The notes beneath the pieces were generated by a model. That model made no database searches and was not told the DNA's origin. It saw only the letters and a program-made list of their open reading frames with translations. Positions 26,478 through 35,380 of a stretch of DNA of 64,000 nucleotides are shown piece by piece. Origin of the DNA: Vibrio sp. BS-M-Sm-2 (GTDB lineage Bacteria; Pseudomonadota; Gammaproteobacteria; Enterobacterales; Vibrionaceae); contig NZ_CP167894.1 of the NCBI RefSeq assembly GCF_041504345.1, positions 558,001 through 622,000 on the forward strand. Direction: 5' to 3'. Every line of letters starts with the position of its first letter. The stretch's first letter is position 1. The position numbers were made by a program, and so were the translations under genes.

Positions 26478-27716
26478 ATGTCATTTGATAGCCTAACCCT
26501 TAACGCAAAAACCGTGTCCGCGCTCCCATCTCAATTCAATAAGCCGACAGAGATACAGCAAGCGGTAATTCCTACAATTATTACGGGGAAAGACGTACTT
26601 GCATTGGCTCAAACGGGTAGCGGTAAAACATTGGCCTTCGGCTTACCTTTGCTGAACAACATCAATCATGATGTAAATGAACTGCAAGCACTTGTTATCG
26701 TTCCAACACGTGAACTTGCGTCTCAAGTCGCTAAGTCTTTAGAACCCATCGCAACTGCTCTTAATATCAAAACGATTACGTTAACTGGCGGTGTGAACGC
26801 AGATGACCAACAACAGCAATTATTAACGGGGCCACAGCTTGCTATCGCAACACCGGGCCGATTGCTGGCTGTTATCAAAAGTGACGAATTAGAGTTAACT
26901 CAATGTGTGTCATTGGTTCTTGATGAAGCAGACCGATTGATCGACATGGGCTTTTGGCCTGATATTCAAGCGATCATCGAAGCTCTGCCAGCGAAACGAC
27001 AGTCACTGCTATTCTCAGCGACACTTCCTCCAGAGTTGGTCAATCAGGCTGAAGCGCTTTTATCAAACCCAGAGAAGATCACGATTCACCAAGAAAACAG
27101 CGTTGTCGAAACCATTGAAGAAACACTGTATCTCGTAAACAAAGGCAACAAGGCTCAAGCACTGATTGCCCTACTTAATCAAAACCAATGGCCGCAAGTG
27201 TTGGTTTTTATTGGCGCCAAAGACAATGCAGACGCATTAACCAAGCGATTGAACAAAGCCAAGATCAGCGTAAGTGCGTTACATGGCAACAAGAGCCAGG
27301 AAGAGCGCATACAGGCATTAGAGAGTTTCAAAAATGGTGAAACTCGCGTGCTTATCGCAACCGATGTGATGGCTCGTGGCATCCATATTGATCAGCTACC
27401 TGTTGTGATCAACTTTGAATTGCCCTCTCACTCAGCAACTTATGTACATCGCGTAGGAAGAACGGCGAGAGCAGGAAGCGCAGGCTGTGCTATCTCGCTG
27501 GTTAGCCACAGTGAAAACGAGCACCTCAATGCGATTCGAACTCTGACTAATAAGCCACTTCCGTTGCAATCGTTGGAAGGTTTCCCTGTAACTGATAAAC
27601 CTGCATCAGAATCAACAGCTCGTAAGCGTCCGCCAAAAGACAAAATGGCCAATCGAAGAACAGCCAAAAAGAAGAGCATTAAGCAGTTTAAAAGCAAAAC
27701 AAATAGCTCAAAGTAA
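26478..27716 (+). CDS. DEAD-box ATP-dependent RNA helicase (RhlE-like)
   Basis: 412 residues from the ATG at 26478. It has the full motif set: Q motif FNKPTEIQQAVIP, Walker A AQTGSGKT, PTRELA, TPGRLL, DEAD in VLDEADRLIDMGF, SAT in LFSATLPPE, then the helicase C domain with VATD-like ATDVMARGIHID and HRVGRTARAG. The short tail after residue 385 is very basic (KRPPKDK, RTAKKKS), likely for RNA binding. Acts on structured RNA in ribosome assembly or decay. The Vibrio-specific subfamily is not certain. Confidence 0.9.
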   Translation: MSFDSLTLNAKTVSALPSQFNKPTEIQQAVIPTIITGKDVLALAQTGSGKTLAFGLPLLNNINHDVNELQALVIVPTRELASQVAKSLEPIATALNIKTITLTGGVNADDQQQQLLTGPQLAIATPGRLLAVIKSDELELTQCVSLVLDEADRLIDMGFWPDIQAIIEALPAKRQSLLFSATLPPELVNQAEALLSNPEKITIHQENSVVETIEETLYLVNKGNKAQALIALLNQNQWPQVLVFIGAKDNADALTKRLNKAKISVSALHGNKSQEERIQALESFKNGETRVLIATDVMARGIHIDQLPVVINFELPSHSATYVHRVGRTARAGSAGCAISLVSHSENEHLNAIRTLTNKPLPLQSLEGFPVTDKPASESTARKRPPKDKMANRRTAKKKSIKQFKSKTNSSK

Positions 27717-27753
27717 CCAGGAATGGCTCTAAGCAATCAGAAATAGAATGGTC

Positions 27754-27778
27754 AGCTCAGTTTGCACTGGGCTTTTTT
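27754..27778 (+). terminator. Rho-independent terminator after helicase gene
   Basis: AGCTCAGT-TTGC-ACTGGGCT stem of 8 bp (one G-T pair) directly followed by TTTTTT, 38 bases after the stop. Confidence 0.75.
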
Positions 27779-27968
27779 ATATGCAACAAAACATAAATCC
27801 ACACCCAAAAACTTCCCTAAAGCTGCCAACTTAAATGACACTTTTGTGAATTACGATGCCAACGTATTGATTCTTGGTTGCTCAAAAAAATACTATCAAA
27901 TCACGTTGACGCCCCTATATCTGGCAACTAGATTTTTCTATTAGTGTCTACAACAGGAGGTCATTGAA

Positions 27969-28190
27969 ATGAAACGTGCTAGCTCTACATATCGATTACA
28001 ACTGATTAAGGAAGTGGCAACCCGCCGAGATCGTCAACGTTCCAATGACCCGATGGCAAACTACATACAAACCCTATTAGATAATAAAGATGATTGTGAT
28101 ACCTCGGTGGAACGCAACCAGAGGTTCAGTGGCAGTCATTTTGATGAACACATAGGTGGCTGGGTAAGCGACCACTGGGGTAATAAGTAG
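27969..28190 (+). CDS. Small hypothetical protein with strong ribosome site
   Basis: 73 residues, basic N-terminal half (YRLQLIKEVATRRDRQR) and an acidic middle, ending GGWVSDHWGNK. AGGAGG eight bases before the ATG is a near-perfect Shine-Dalgarno, which supports translation. No recognised domain, no signal peptide and no membrane segment. Monocistronic between the helicase terminator and the next gene. Confidence 0.65.
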   Translation: MKRASSTYRLQLIKEVATRRDRQRSNDPMANYIQTLLDNKDDCDTSVERNQRFSGSHFDEHIGGWVSDHWGNK

Positions 28191-28317
28191 AACAATAAGA
28201 GTAATCCAACCAGCATAGCCGCTGTAGTATTTATCTCCGCATTAACCTATCATCTGCAACAATTCCCTATCCTAGAGTAAGCAGAAAGTGTCTGAGTTAA
28301 AAAGAGAAAAAGAAGTG

Positions 28318-28620
28318 ATGGTTGCCTTCCAAGTAATACCTCGCGTTAAAGAAGGCAACAACTTCGAAGTGGTTGATAAAGCCATTGAAGTTGTGAAAGC
28401 ATCCGATGTGCCGTTCCAGGTTGGTGCAATGGAAACCACGATGAAAGGTGAACTCAACCAATTACTCGATATCGTTAAAAAAGCAGAGCAAGCTTGCTAC
28501 GATGCAGGGGCTGTTGAAGTCATCACAAACATTAAGATCCATAGTAAAACCACCGAAGCCGATGATACATTTTGCACGTATCATCGTGGTGTAACGAAAG
28601 CGAATCACATGTTTGTTTAA
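28318..28620 (+). CDS. Thiamine-binding-like protein (MTH1187/UPF0045 family)
   Basis: 100 residues from the ATG at 28318; a GTG at 28288 gives a 110-residue alternative. The fold signature of MTH1187/YkoF-like proteins is visible: VAFQVIPRVKEGNNFEVVDKAIEVV, VPFQVGAMETTMKGE, and VEVITNIKIHSK. These are small ferredoxin-like cytoplasmic proteins, some of which bind thiamine. Whether this one does cannot be told. No thiamine biosynthesis gene or TPP riboswitch is seen close by. Confidence 0.75.
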   Translation: MVAFQVIPRVKEGNNFEVVDKAIEVVKASDVPFQVGAMETTMKGELNQLLDIVKKAEQACYDAGAVEVITNIKIHSKTTEADDTFCTYHRGVTKANHMFV

Positions 28621-28694
28621 TAATATGTTTATTTCAGAAAGCTGTTTATTTAAGAAAACAGGGGTTTAAGAAAGACTCTGAAGAACCAGTGGTG

Positions 28695-28862
28695 TTATTG
28701 AAAAGGCATGTCTGAAAGGTGAGAAAGGATTTCCATTCGTTCTTCTTCTGACATCGAATGCCAATCACGCGGAGCCTCTTCAGGGTCATCTTTCGCCCCG
28801 ATCGTTTTACGATCCAGTGCTTTGACTGGCTCTTTTTTGAGTTTTACGTTCTTTTTATTCAT
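28695..28862 (-). CDS. Small basic/acidic conserved-looking protein (about 55 residues)
   Basis: A reading frame of about 55 codons starting at the ATG at 28862, with GAAGGAG ten bases upstream. The start is Lys-rich (NKKNVKLKKEPVK). The second half is acidic with a PRDWHSMSEEERMEIL stretch, which looks like real protein rather than chance. I could not verify every base of the frame junction near 28800, so the end coordinate may be off by a base. No family recognised. Transcribed leftward, convergent with the thiamine-binding-like gene. Confidence 0.5.
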   Translation of the reverse strand: MNKKNVKLKKEPVKALDRKTIGAKDDPEEAPRDWHSMSEEERMEILSHLSDMPFQ

Positions 28863-28971
28863 ACCGACACCACTCCTTCAGGTACAAAGGTACCTATCTT
28901 AATATTACACCCCAACCATTATGTAAAGTAATAGTTACATCGGAGTTAAATAAAATCTTAATACATCCTCT

Positions 28972-29232
28972 TTAGCCAAAAAGATCTCTTTGGGGACTTG
29001 TATTTCCCTCTTCGTCGACCGACTTACCAACCAAGTTTTTTTGCTTCATTATTTTTCGTCTATAGCGCTGACGACACAGCTTTATCACGTGCAATTGTTC
29101 TGACGGTGTCATCGACATCCAGTTAAAGCGCTCTTCTCTCTTGCGCATACAACCATTGCAATAGCCTTTGTCATCGCTTGAACAAACCCCAACGCAAGGG
29201 CTTGGAACTTGGAAAAACTCTAACTGCTCCAC
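28972..29232 (-). CDS. DUF1289-family small Cys-rich protein
   Basis: 86 residues from a GTG start (GGAGGCAC upstream). The DUF1289 pattern is clear: SPCVGVCSSDDKGYCNGCMRKREE, with four Cys spaced as a probable metal site, then W.SM.P.EQ...I..C and a basic end. Function unknown; members are often next to unrelated genes. No signal peptide. Confidence 0.85.
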   Translation of the reverse strand: MEQLEFFQVPSPCVGVCSSDDKGYCNGCMRKREERFNWMSMTPSEQLHVIKLCRQRYRRKIMKQKNLVGKSVDEEGNTSPQRDLFG

Positions 29233-29423
29233 CGTGCCTCCTTACACATTCAAAATTACGCTTACTATCTCAAAAATAAGCGATTAATTTATCGCCTAGC
29301 TCATGAAATCCATACTAAACTATGACCTTATACTGACACATATAGTGTTTTGTAAACTATACTTTGAACCCATCAAGTTACACTTATTCGGTAACTTCGT
29401 TCTTTCCTTTGGAGCCTTATAAT

Positions 29424-29870
29424 ATGAAGTTTAGTTCAAAAAAATTACTAGCAGTAGCCGCTTTACCTATGATGCTAGCAGCATGCACAACAACAGGTGA
29501 CAACGCGATGCAAGTAACACCAACCGATCTACAGCACCATAATTGGGAACTTGCGCAAATTGATGGCAAGGACATTGTGAAAAGCGAAGACCAAGCAGCT
29601 CCTCGCCTAGAGATCGGCGAAAAGATGACTGCAAACGGCATGGCTGGTTGTAACAACTTCTTCGGTCAAGGCGAGCTGAAAGACGGTCAATTCCGTATCA
29701 AGCAAATGGGCATGACAATGAAAATGTGTCACGGCTCTGCGATGGAAATCGAACAGTCGGTTTCTGCTACTCTAAGCGAGTGGAGCGACGTAACCCTAAC
29801 AAACGATACGCTAGTACTGAAAAACGATGTACACACGCTAACGTACACAATTCGTGATTGGGTAAACTAA
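29424..29870 (+). CDS. META-domain lipoprotein (HslJ-like)
   Basis: 148 residues from the ATG at 29424 (TTTGGAG upstream); the open frame starts at 29364 but that N terminus is not a signal sequence. A lipobox LAAC at about residue 19 predicts a lipoprotein. The META/HslJ domain spans about 35-145: NWELAQIDGKDI, the GMAGCNNFFGQGEL motif and MGMTMKMCHGSAMEIEQ, with the family's conserved Cys pair. HslJ relatives are heat-inducible outer-membrane or periplasmic proteins linked to novobiocin resistance. Role here inferred. Confidence 0.85.
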   Translation: MKFSSKKLLAVAALPMMLAACTTTGDNAMQVTPTDLQHHNWELAQIDGKDIVKSEDQAAPRLEIGEKMTANGMAGCNNFFGQGELKDGQFRIKQMGMTMKMCHGSAMEIEQSVSATLSEWSDVTLTNDTLVLKNDVHTLTYTIRDWVN

Positions 29871-29896
29871 TCCGTTCTCGAAATAGATATTGATTA

Positions 29897-29922
29897 GAGG
29901 AGCCTTCATGGCTCCTTTTTTA
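29897..29922 (+). terminator. Rho-independent terminator after META lipoprotein
   Basis: GGAGCC-TTCAT-GGCTCC stem followed by TTTTTT. Confidence 0.8.
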
Positions 29923-30252
29923 TTGCCTGCTTACCCTCACAACACCTTCAAAATTAACACTCATCGACTACTTTTCGTACCAAACTCCAATAAACCTCAA
30001 ATATCTCTCATTTAGATGCAATAAATTCACTGGTTTATCGGTCTATTGCTAGGATGGTAAGAGCCTAAAGTCTGTCGAGCTTTCGAGACGATCGCATATC
30101 GAACAAACTCAACCGCGAACTCCCTGCCTGTTCTCAAGTAATTGATTGAATTTACTGTTGAATTAGAATTTATTTGAGAAACGGATAGAATAACTATTAG
30201 GGCGTTCGAAAACACAATGCTCTTGCCCGTTCACTACCAAATGGAAAAGTTT
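29923..30252. other. 330-base gap before ynjB
   Basis: AT-rich noncoding stretch, presumably holding the ynjBCDF promoter. No riboswitch-like pairing or clear operator seen. Confidence 0.35.
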
Positions 30253-31419
30253 ATGAACAAGATAGTAAGTACGTTAGGAATCATGGCAACCGTTGCATAC
30301 AGCGCAACCACTTATGCTGATGAAGCAACATCCACCGACAGTTGGAACCAAATAGAACAGCAGGCAGAGGGAGAAACTGTCTACTTTCACGCTTGGGGCG
30401 GTAGCCAAGAAATCAATCGTTACCTACAGTGGGCGGGCAAGAAATTACAAAGTGAGTACGGTGTTACCTTAAAACATGTGAAAGTAACCGATATTGCAGA
30501 AACTACCACTCGCTTACTCGCAGAAAAGGCGGCAGGAAAGAACACTGAAGGCAGTGTTGATATCGTTTGGATCAATGGCGAGAACTTCCGCTCAATGAAA
30601 GACAACGCTTTGTTGTTTGGACCATTCACTCAAACACTTCCAAACTGGCAGTATGTCGATAAATCTTTACCGATTGATGTCGACTTCTCTGAACCAACAG
30701 AAGGCCTTGAAGCACCTTGGGGCGTTGGGCAACTTGTCTTCATCCACGACCAAGAAACACTGCACAATCCGCCACAATCGTTTTCAGAGATGTTGAGCTA
30801 CGCTCAGGCTTTCCCGAATCGCTTAAGCTACCCGCGCCCACCAGAGTTTCATGGTACGAGCTTCATTAAGTCTCTACTGATTGAGCTAACAAACAACAGT
30901 CCTGCGCTTGCTAAACCCGTTTCAGAAGATACCTTCCAAGAAGTTACGGAACCACTGTGGGCTTACTTAGATAAATTCCATAAAGTGGCATGGCGAGGCG
31001 GAAAGCAATTTCCTGCAGGTACATCTGAAAGCATTCAACTTCTGGATGACGGACAGCTCGACCTCGCGATTACGTTTAATCCAAACTCTGTTTATTCAGC
31101 ACAAGCAAGTGGTCGCCTAGTGGAAACCACTAAGGCTTATGCTCTAGATAGCGGCGCTCTATCTAACATTCACTTCCTTGCGATTCCTTGGAATGCCAAT
31201 GCAACCGCAGGTGCTCAAGTGACCATTAACTTCTTGCTGAGCCCAGAAGCACAGTCTCGCAAAGGTGACCTTAATGTTTGGGGCGATCCTTCGGTTCTGA
31301 GCAGCAAGTACCTCACTGGCAGCGCTAAAAACACCCAGCAATTTAAATCGATTGATGAACCGCATCCTAGTTGGCAAAACGCGCTCGAGAAAGAGTGGCT
31401 TAAGCGATACGGTAACTAA
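30253..31419 (+). CDS. ynjB: ABC transporter substrate-binding protein YnjB
   Basis: 388 residues from the ATG at 30253, where a signal peptide (VSTLGIMATVAYSATTYA) begins. Extracellular solute-binding protein with the YnjB features YFHAWGGSQEINRYLQWA, DIVWINGENFRSMK, APWGVGQLVFIHD and the C-terminal PHPSWQNALEKEW. It delivers an unidentified ligand to the YnjC permease. Five bases separate it from ynjC. The E. coli locus has the same order, but its substrate is not established. Confidence 0.88.
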   Translation: MNKIVSTLGIMATVAYSATTYADEATSTDSWNQIEQQAEGETVYFHAWGGSQEINRYLQWAGKKLQSEYGVTLKHVKVTDIAETTTRLLAEKAAGKNTEGSVDIVWINGENFRSMKDNALLFGPFTQTLPNWQYVDKSLPIDVDFSEPTEGLEAPWGVGQLVFIHDQETLHNPPQSFSEMLSYAQAFPNRLSYPRPPEFHGTSFIKSLLIELTNNSPALAKPVSEDTFQEVTEPLWAYLDKFHKVAWRGGKQFPAGTSESIQLLDDGQLDLAITFNPNSVYSAQASGRLVETTKAYALDSGALSNIHFLAIPWNANATAGAQVTINFLLSPEAQSRKGDLNVWGDPSVLSSKYLTGSAKNTQQFKSIDEPHPSWQNALEKEWLKRYGN

Positions 31420-31424
31420 CCTCC

Positions 31425-33125
31425 ATGCTACGCGCTCTATATTTTGTTGTTATAGCTGTGTGCATTATCCCAACCATTCCTGGGGTAGCGGGAGTCGTGG
31501 CTTCATCACTGAGTTTCATCCCGCCCCTAGGTTTAGATGAGCCAACACTCAACGGTTTTAGCCAAGTCTTTCAATGGGAAGGGGCTTGGCACTCTATTGG
31601 CTTAAGCCTAGGCTCAGCGATTGCAAGCAGCTATATTGCCTGCTTCCTGACCTTTTGTATTCTTCAAGCCTCTTGGGGAAACCAATTTTGGAGAAAGATT
31701 GAGTTAACGCTATCGCCAATGCTTGCCATTCCACATGTGGCTTTCGCCATTGGCTTTGCGTTTTTATTTAGCCCAACAGGCCTTGGCGCAAGAGCCGTAC
31801 ATCACTTACTTGGTGAATCGGCCACGAGTTCTGAATTAGCTTTGTTGGTCAAAGACCCATACGCATTCGGCCTCATCATCATGTTGGCGCTTAAAGAAGT
31901 CCCTTTCTTATTGTTGATGAGCATATCGATACTTCAGCAAATTGATGTAGAGCGTATCACTAAGGTCAGTGCATCTCTGGGTTATAGTCGTGCTCAGATC
32001 TGGTGGAAATGTATTTTCCCACAATGGTTTACTAAGCTTCGATTCCCAATGTTGGCGGTACTCGCCTACAGCGTGTCGGTTGTCGATATTGCTCTGATCA
32101 TTGGCCCAACCAACCCGCCGACCTTTGCCGTTTTAGTATGGCAATGGTTCAACGATCCGGATCTTAATCTACTCCCGCGAGCTGCTGCTGGTGCTATCGT
32201 TTTGTTTGGCTTAGCTTCATTGATCATCGCCTTGGCGCGTTTAGTTGAATGGGCAATTCTTAAGTACTTTCGAACTTGGCAGTATTCAGGAAGAACAGGG
32301 GCTAACTTGCCGGGGAAAACCATATTCACTGTCCTTGCTAGCCTTTCATTGCTGGTCATTCCTTTAATGGCAATTTGGAGCGTTGCTCAGCGCTGGCGTT
32401 TCCCTGATTTACTGCCGAGCCGCTACAGCGTGCGCTTCTGGGAGTTCGAGTGGGATGGCATCATGAGCACCGTTAGTCAAAGCTTATGGATTGGTCTGAT
32501 TGCGGCTTCAGTCGCTTTGTTGCTTGCGCTGGTTGCTCACGAATACCGAATCAAATACAAGTGGCAAGTTCCGGGCTTTATTATCGCGATTCCCATGTTG
32601 ATACCTCAACTCTCAGTATTGTTTGGCATGCAAGTGACCACCCTATACATAGGCAGCAACGCCTACGAGTTTTGGGTGATTTGGGCACACGTATTCTTCG
32701 CCTTTCCATTTGTGTACTTGTCTTTGGACGGCCCATGGAAAAGCTTCAACGATGGGCTGATAAAAGCTTCACTGAGCTTGGGTAAATCGCCATTTCAGAG
32801 TTGGTATTCAATCAAACTGCCAATTTTGCTTCCTGCTATCGCCTTTGCTTGGGCGGTCGGAATCAGCGTGAGTTTGGCTCAGTATTTGCCAACATTGATG
32901 CTCGGTGCGGGTCGCATTAACACGATCACAACCGAAGCCGTTGCCCTAACCAGTGGTTTCGACCGCAGGGTGACAGCAATCTATGCCCTTTGGCAGGCCC
33001 TATTGCCTCTGTTCTTTTTCTCTTTAGCGATATTAGTCAGCCGACTTCAACTTAGATATCGCCGTCTTACTTTTAAAGGTTTCCTAAGTAATGAGTCTGT
33101 ACCTCAACGACCTCACCATCCGTAA
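31425..33125 (+). CDS. ynjC: ABC transporter permease YnjC
   Basis: 566 residues. A fused double permease: two homologous halves, each with about six helices and a binding-protein-dependent transport EAA-type loop (SASLGYSRAQIWWKCIFPQW in half one, ASLSLGKSPFQSWYSIKLP in half two). It forms the inner-membrane channel for YnjB's ligand, powered by YnjD. The ynjD start lies inside its 3' end (35-base overlap). Confidence 0.88.
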   Translation: MLRALYFVVIAVCIIPTIPGVAGVVASSLSFIPPLGLDEPTLNGFSQVFQWEGAWHSIGLSLGSAIASSYIACFLTFCILQASWGNQFWRKIELTLSPMLAIPHVAFAIGFAFLFSPTGLGARAVHHLLGESATSSELALLVKDPYAFGLIIMLALKEVPFLLLMSISILQQIDVERITKVSASLGYSRAQIWWKCIFPQWFTKLRFPMLAVLAYSVSVVDIALIIGPTNPPTFAVLVWQWFNDPDLNLLPRAAAGAIVLFGLASLIIALARLVEWAILKYFRTWQYSGRTGANLPGKTIFTVLASLSLLVIPLMAIWSVAQRWRFPDLLPSRYSVRFWEFEWDGIMSTVSQSLWIGLIAASVALLLALVAHEYRIKYKWQVPGFIIAIPMLIPQLSVLFGMQVTTLYIGSNAYEFWVIWAHVFFAFPFVYLSLDGPWKSFNDGLIKASLSLGKSPFQSWYSIKLPILLPAIAFAWAVGISVSLAQYLPTLMLGAGRINTITTEAVALTSGFDRRVTAIYALWQALLPLFFFSLAILVSRLQLRYRRLTFKGFLSNESVPQRPHHP

Positions 33126-33741
33126 AACCGATGGCGAATCGCTGTTTTCAGCGCTAAACGTAACATTAGAATCAGGCCAAATATTGGCGTTGATGGGGCC
33201 AAGCGGCTGCGGAAAATCGACTTTGTTAGATGCCATCGCGGGTCACCTGAATGACGAGTTCTCATACTCTGGCACCGTTATTTTGAACGATATTCAGCTA
33301 GACGAGCTCCCATCACATCAGCGTGAAGTCGGCATTCTGTTTCAAGATGACTTGTTGTTTCCACACCTAAAAGTATGGGAGAACTTGGCCTTTTCGTTAC
33401 CAAACTCGGTTAAGGGGTCAGATCGCCAACAACAAGCAATGGAAGCGTTAAAAGACATTGAACTGACCCGCTTGGCGGAGTCATTTCCCGACCAAATATC
33501 TGGCGGCCAGCGAGCGAGAATTAGCTTAACTCGTATGCTATTGGCGAAACCGAAATTGGCGTTGCTTGATGAGCCTTTTAGTAAGCTCGACCAAGAACTC
33601 AGAGCTCAGTTTCGCGACTGGGTATTTGAGCAACTCACTAAAGCGGATATTCCAACATTAATGGTGACGCACGACCAAGCCGATGTGCCTCAAGGGGCAA
33701 AAGTTCTGTCTTGGCCATGGAGAAGTAACCATGTTGGATAA
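33091..33741 (+). CDS. ynjD: ABC transporter ATPase YnjD
   Basis: 216 residues. Compact ATPase with Walker A GPSGCGKST, Q loop LFQDDLLFPHLKV, signature ISGGQRARISLTRML, Walker B LALLDEPFSKLD and the switch His MVTHDQAD. Its length is close to that of E. coli YnjD. It overlaps ynjC by 35 bases and ynjF by 11 bases. Confidence 0.88.
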   Translation: MSLYLNDLTIRKTDGESLFSALNVTLESGQILALMGPSGCGKSTLLDAIAGHLNDEFSYSGTVILNDIQLDELPSHQREVGILFQDDLLFPHLKVWENLAFSLPNSVKGSDRQQQAMEALKDIELTRLAESFPDQISGGQRARISLTRMLLAKPKLALLDEPFSKLDQELRAQFRDWVFEQLTKADIPTLMVTHDQADVPQGAKVLSWPWRSNHVG

Positions 33742-34348
33742 GTACTCTATTAAGGTCATTAAGTGGCCATTAAATCAATCAGCCAAACTACTTAATAGAT
33801 TCGGCATCACAGCCAACCAAACCACCCTGTTTGGGTTTCTGGTTGGATGTTTAGCGTTTCCAGCATTGGCATTTCAACAATACGATTGGGCGTTAGGGTT
33901 TATTGTATTTAACAGGGTTTGCGACGGGCTTGATGGAGCCTTGGCTCGAATCCAAGGCATTAGTGATGCGGGCGGTTTCCTAGACATCAGCCTAGATTTC
34001 CTATTCTACTCATTAATCCCCTTTGGCTTTGTTATCGCCAACCCAGAACACAACGCCATTGCCGGTGCATTTTTGATTTTCTCTTTTATCGGCACAGGCA
34101 GTAGCTTTTTAGCGTTTGCGGTTATGGCTGGTAAGCGAGGCATTGAAAACCCAGTCTATAAACATAAGTCTCTGTATTACATGTCTGGACTAACCGAAGG
34201 CACAGAAACCATCGCTTGTTTCATTGCTTTCTGTATTTGGCCTCAACACTTTGCGGTTATCGCTTACACCTTTGGTGCCGCGTGTTGGCTAACCACATTT
34301 ATGCGTATCTATTTTGGATTCCAGACCCTCAAGAATCAAACCAGCTAG
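33731..34348 (+). CDS. ynjF: CDP-alcohol phosphatidyltransferase-family protein YnjF
   Basis: 205 residues from the ATG at 33731 (GGAGAAG upstream). Membrane protein with the catalytic CDP-alcohol motif spread over CDGLDGALARIQGISDAG then FLDISLD; the spacer between AR and G is one residue shorter than in PgsA, as in E. coli YnjF. The YYMSGLTEGTETI and FIGTGSSFLAFA segments match YnjF closely. It would transfer a phosphatidyl group from CDP-diacylglycerol to an unknown alcohol. The tight coupling with an ABC importer suggests that the imported molecule may be that alcohol. Confidence 0.85.
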   Translation: MLDKYSIKVIKWPLNQSAKLLNRFGITANQTTLFGFLVGCLAFPALAFQQYDWALGFIVFNRVCDGLDGALARIQGISDAGGFLDISLDFLFYSLIPFGFVIANPEHNAIAGAFLIFSFIGTGSSFLAFAVMAGKRGIENPVYKHKSLYYMSGLTEGTETIACFIAFCIWPQHFAVIAYTFGAACWLTTFMRIYFGFQTLKNQTS

Positions 34349-34363
34349 TATTAGTTTATAAAC

Positions 34364-34396
34364 AAAAACGCCGCTCAGATGGGCGGCGTTTTTTTA
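34364..34396. terminator. bidirectional terminator between ynjF and the methyltransferase gene
   Basis: AAAACGCCGC-TCAGATGG-GCGGCGTTTTTTT hairpin with A-run and T-run on opposite sides; it lies between two convergent genes. Confidence 0.85.
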
Positions 34397-34414
34397 GCTG
34401 ATTCTGAAATTCAA

Positions 34415-35380
34415 TTAAGCATCGGCAGAGGCTTTAATTTGAAATCTCAATACCTTTAGACTTGAATCAAGATCGACATCCACAAACTCAGGTGGGTTAT
34501 CTAAGCGTTCAATAAACTCAACGTTTGGCGCTTCTTCTGCCATCGTCTCGATAAGGAAGTTAGGTGACACTGCAGGTGAGTTCACACACGCAATCACTTC
34601 ACCGCCTTCCGTTAGAAGCTCTGGCAAACGACGTAAGATCTTTTTGTAGTCTTTAGTTAGGGCGAAACTGCCTTTTTGGAACGAAGGTGGGTCGATAATC
34701 ACCAACTCATAAGGACCGCCTTTCTTGATTTTGCCCCACGACTTAAAGATATCGTAACCAAGGAAATTCACCGAGCGCATGTCATGTTCGTTCAAACGGT
34801 GGTTATCACGGCCTTTGTTCAGTGAGCCACGTGACATATCCACGTTCATGCATTGACGGGCACCACCAGCGATAGCCGCTACTGAGAAGCCACAAGTGTA
34901 TGCAAACAGGTTAAGAACGTTCTTATCCTTAGCATTACCTTGTACCCACTGACGACCATTACGCATATCTAGGAACAGACCAAAGTTCTGATTACGACCA
35001 ATGTCTAACTGATACTTAAGGCCATGCTCAACAACCACTGGAGAGTCGTTAAGCTCACCCCACAGTACTTCCGAAGGTGCACCGTCAGCATAGCGGTGTT
35101 GCAGAACAATGCTTGTGCCCTGCTTTGATTGCCAGATATCTTTGTCGGTGAGTTCAACCAATCCAGCTTTGAGAGATGACAAGAATTCGTCGTCTACCTC
35201 TTTAAACACGTTAACCAGTAACTGTCCATCAACCCAGTCACATGTCAGTTGCTCTAGACCAGGCCAAAACTTACCGCGGCCGTGGAAAATACGGCGAAGT
35301 TCGTTTGGCACTTCATTTAATTGCTGTTCAATATGACTAAAAAACAGAGGTAAAGCTGATGCTTCCATTATTTCACTCAC
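34415..35380 (-). CDS. Class I SAM-dependent rRNA methyltransferase (RlmI/RlmK-like)
   Basis: 321 residues from a GTG overlapping the upstream stop; an ATG at 35368 is an alternative. The C-terminal Rossmann domain carries the SAM motif VLNLFAYTCGFSVAAIAGGA and the catalytic DPPSFQKGSF, as in the YccW/RlmI 5-methylcytosine methyltransferases. The N-terminal part (about 1-120) replaces the usual PUA domain, so it is the shorter subgroup. Probably modifies 23S rRNA; site unknown. Coupled to the pseudouridine synthase gene. Confidence 0.8.
   Translation of the reverse strand: MSEIMEASALPLFFSHIEQQLNEVPNELRRIFHGRGKFWPGLEQLTCDWVDGQLLVNVFKEVDDEFLSSLKAGLVELTDKDIWQSKQGTSIVLQHRYADGAPSEVLWGELNDSPVVVEHGLKYQLDIGRNQNFGLFLDMRNGRQWVQGNAKDKNVLNLFAYTCGFSVAAIAGGARQCMNVDMSRGSLNKGRDNHRLNEHDMRSVNFLGYDIFKSWGKIKKGGPYELVIIDPPSFQKGSFALTKDYKKILRRLPELLTEGGEVIACVNSPAVSPNFLIETMAEEAPNVEFIERLDNPPEFVDVDLDSSLKVLRFQIKASADA

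Noticed and set aside
27762..27944. 60-codon frame after the helicase gene
   Set aside because: Begins within the helicase terminator and has no Shine-Dalgarno; composition reflects AT-rich noncoding DNA.
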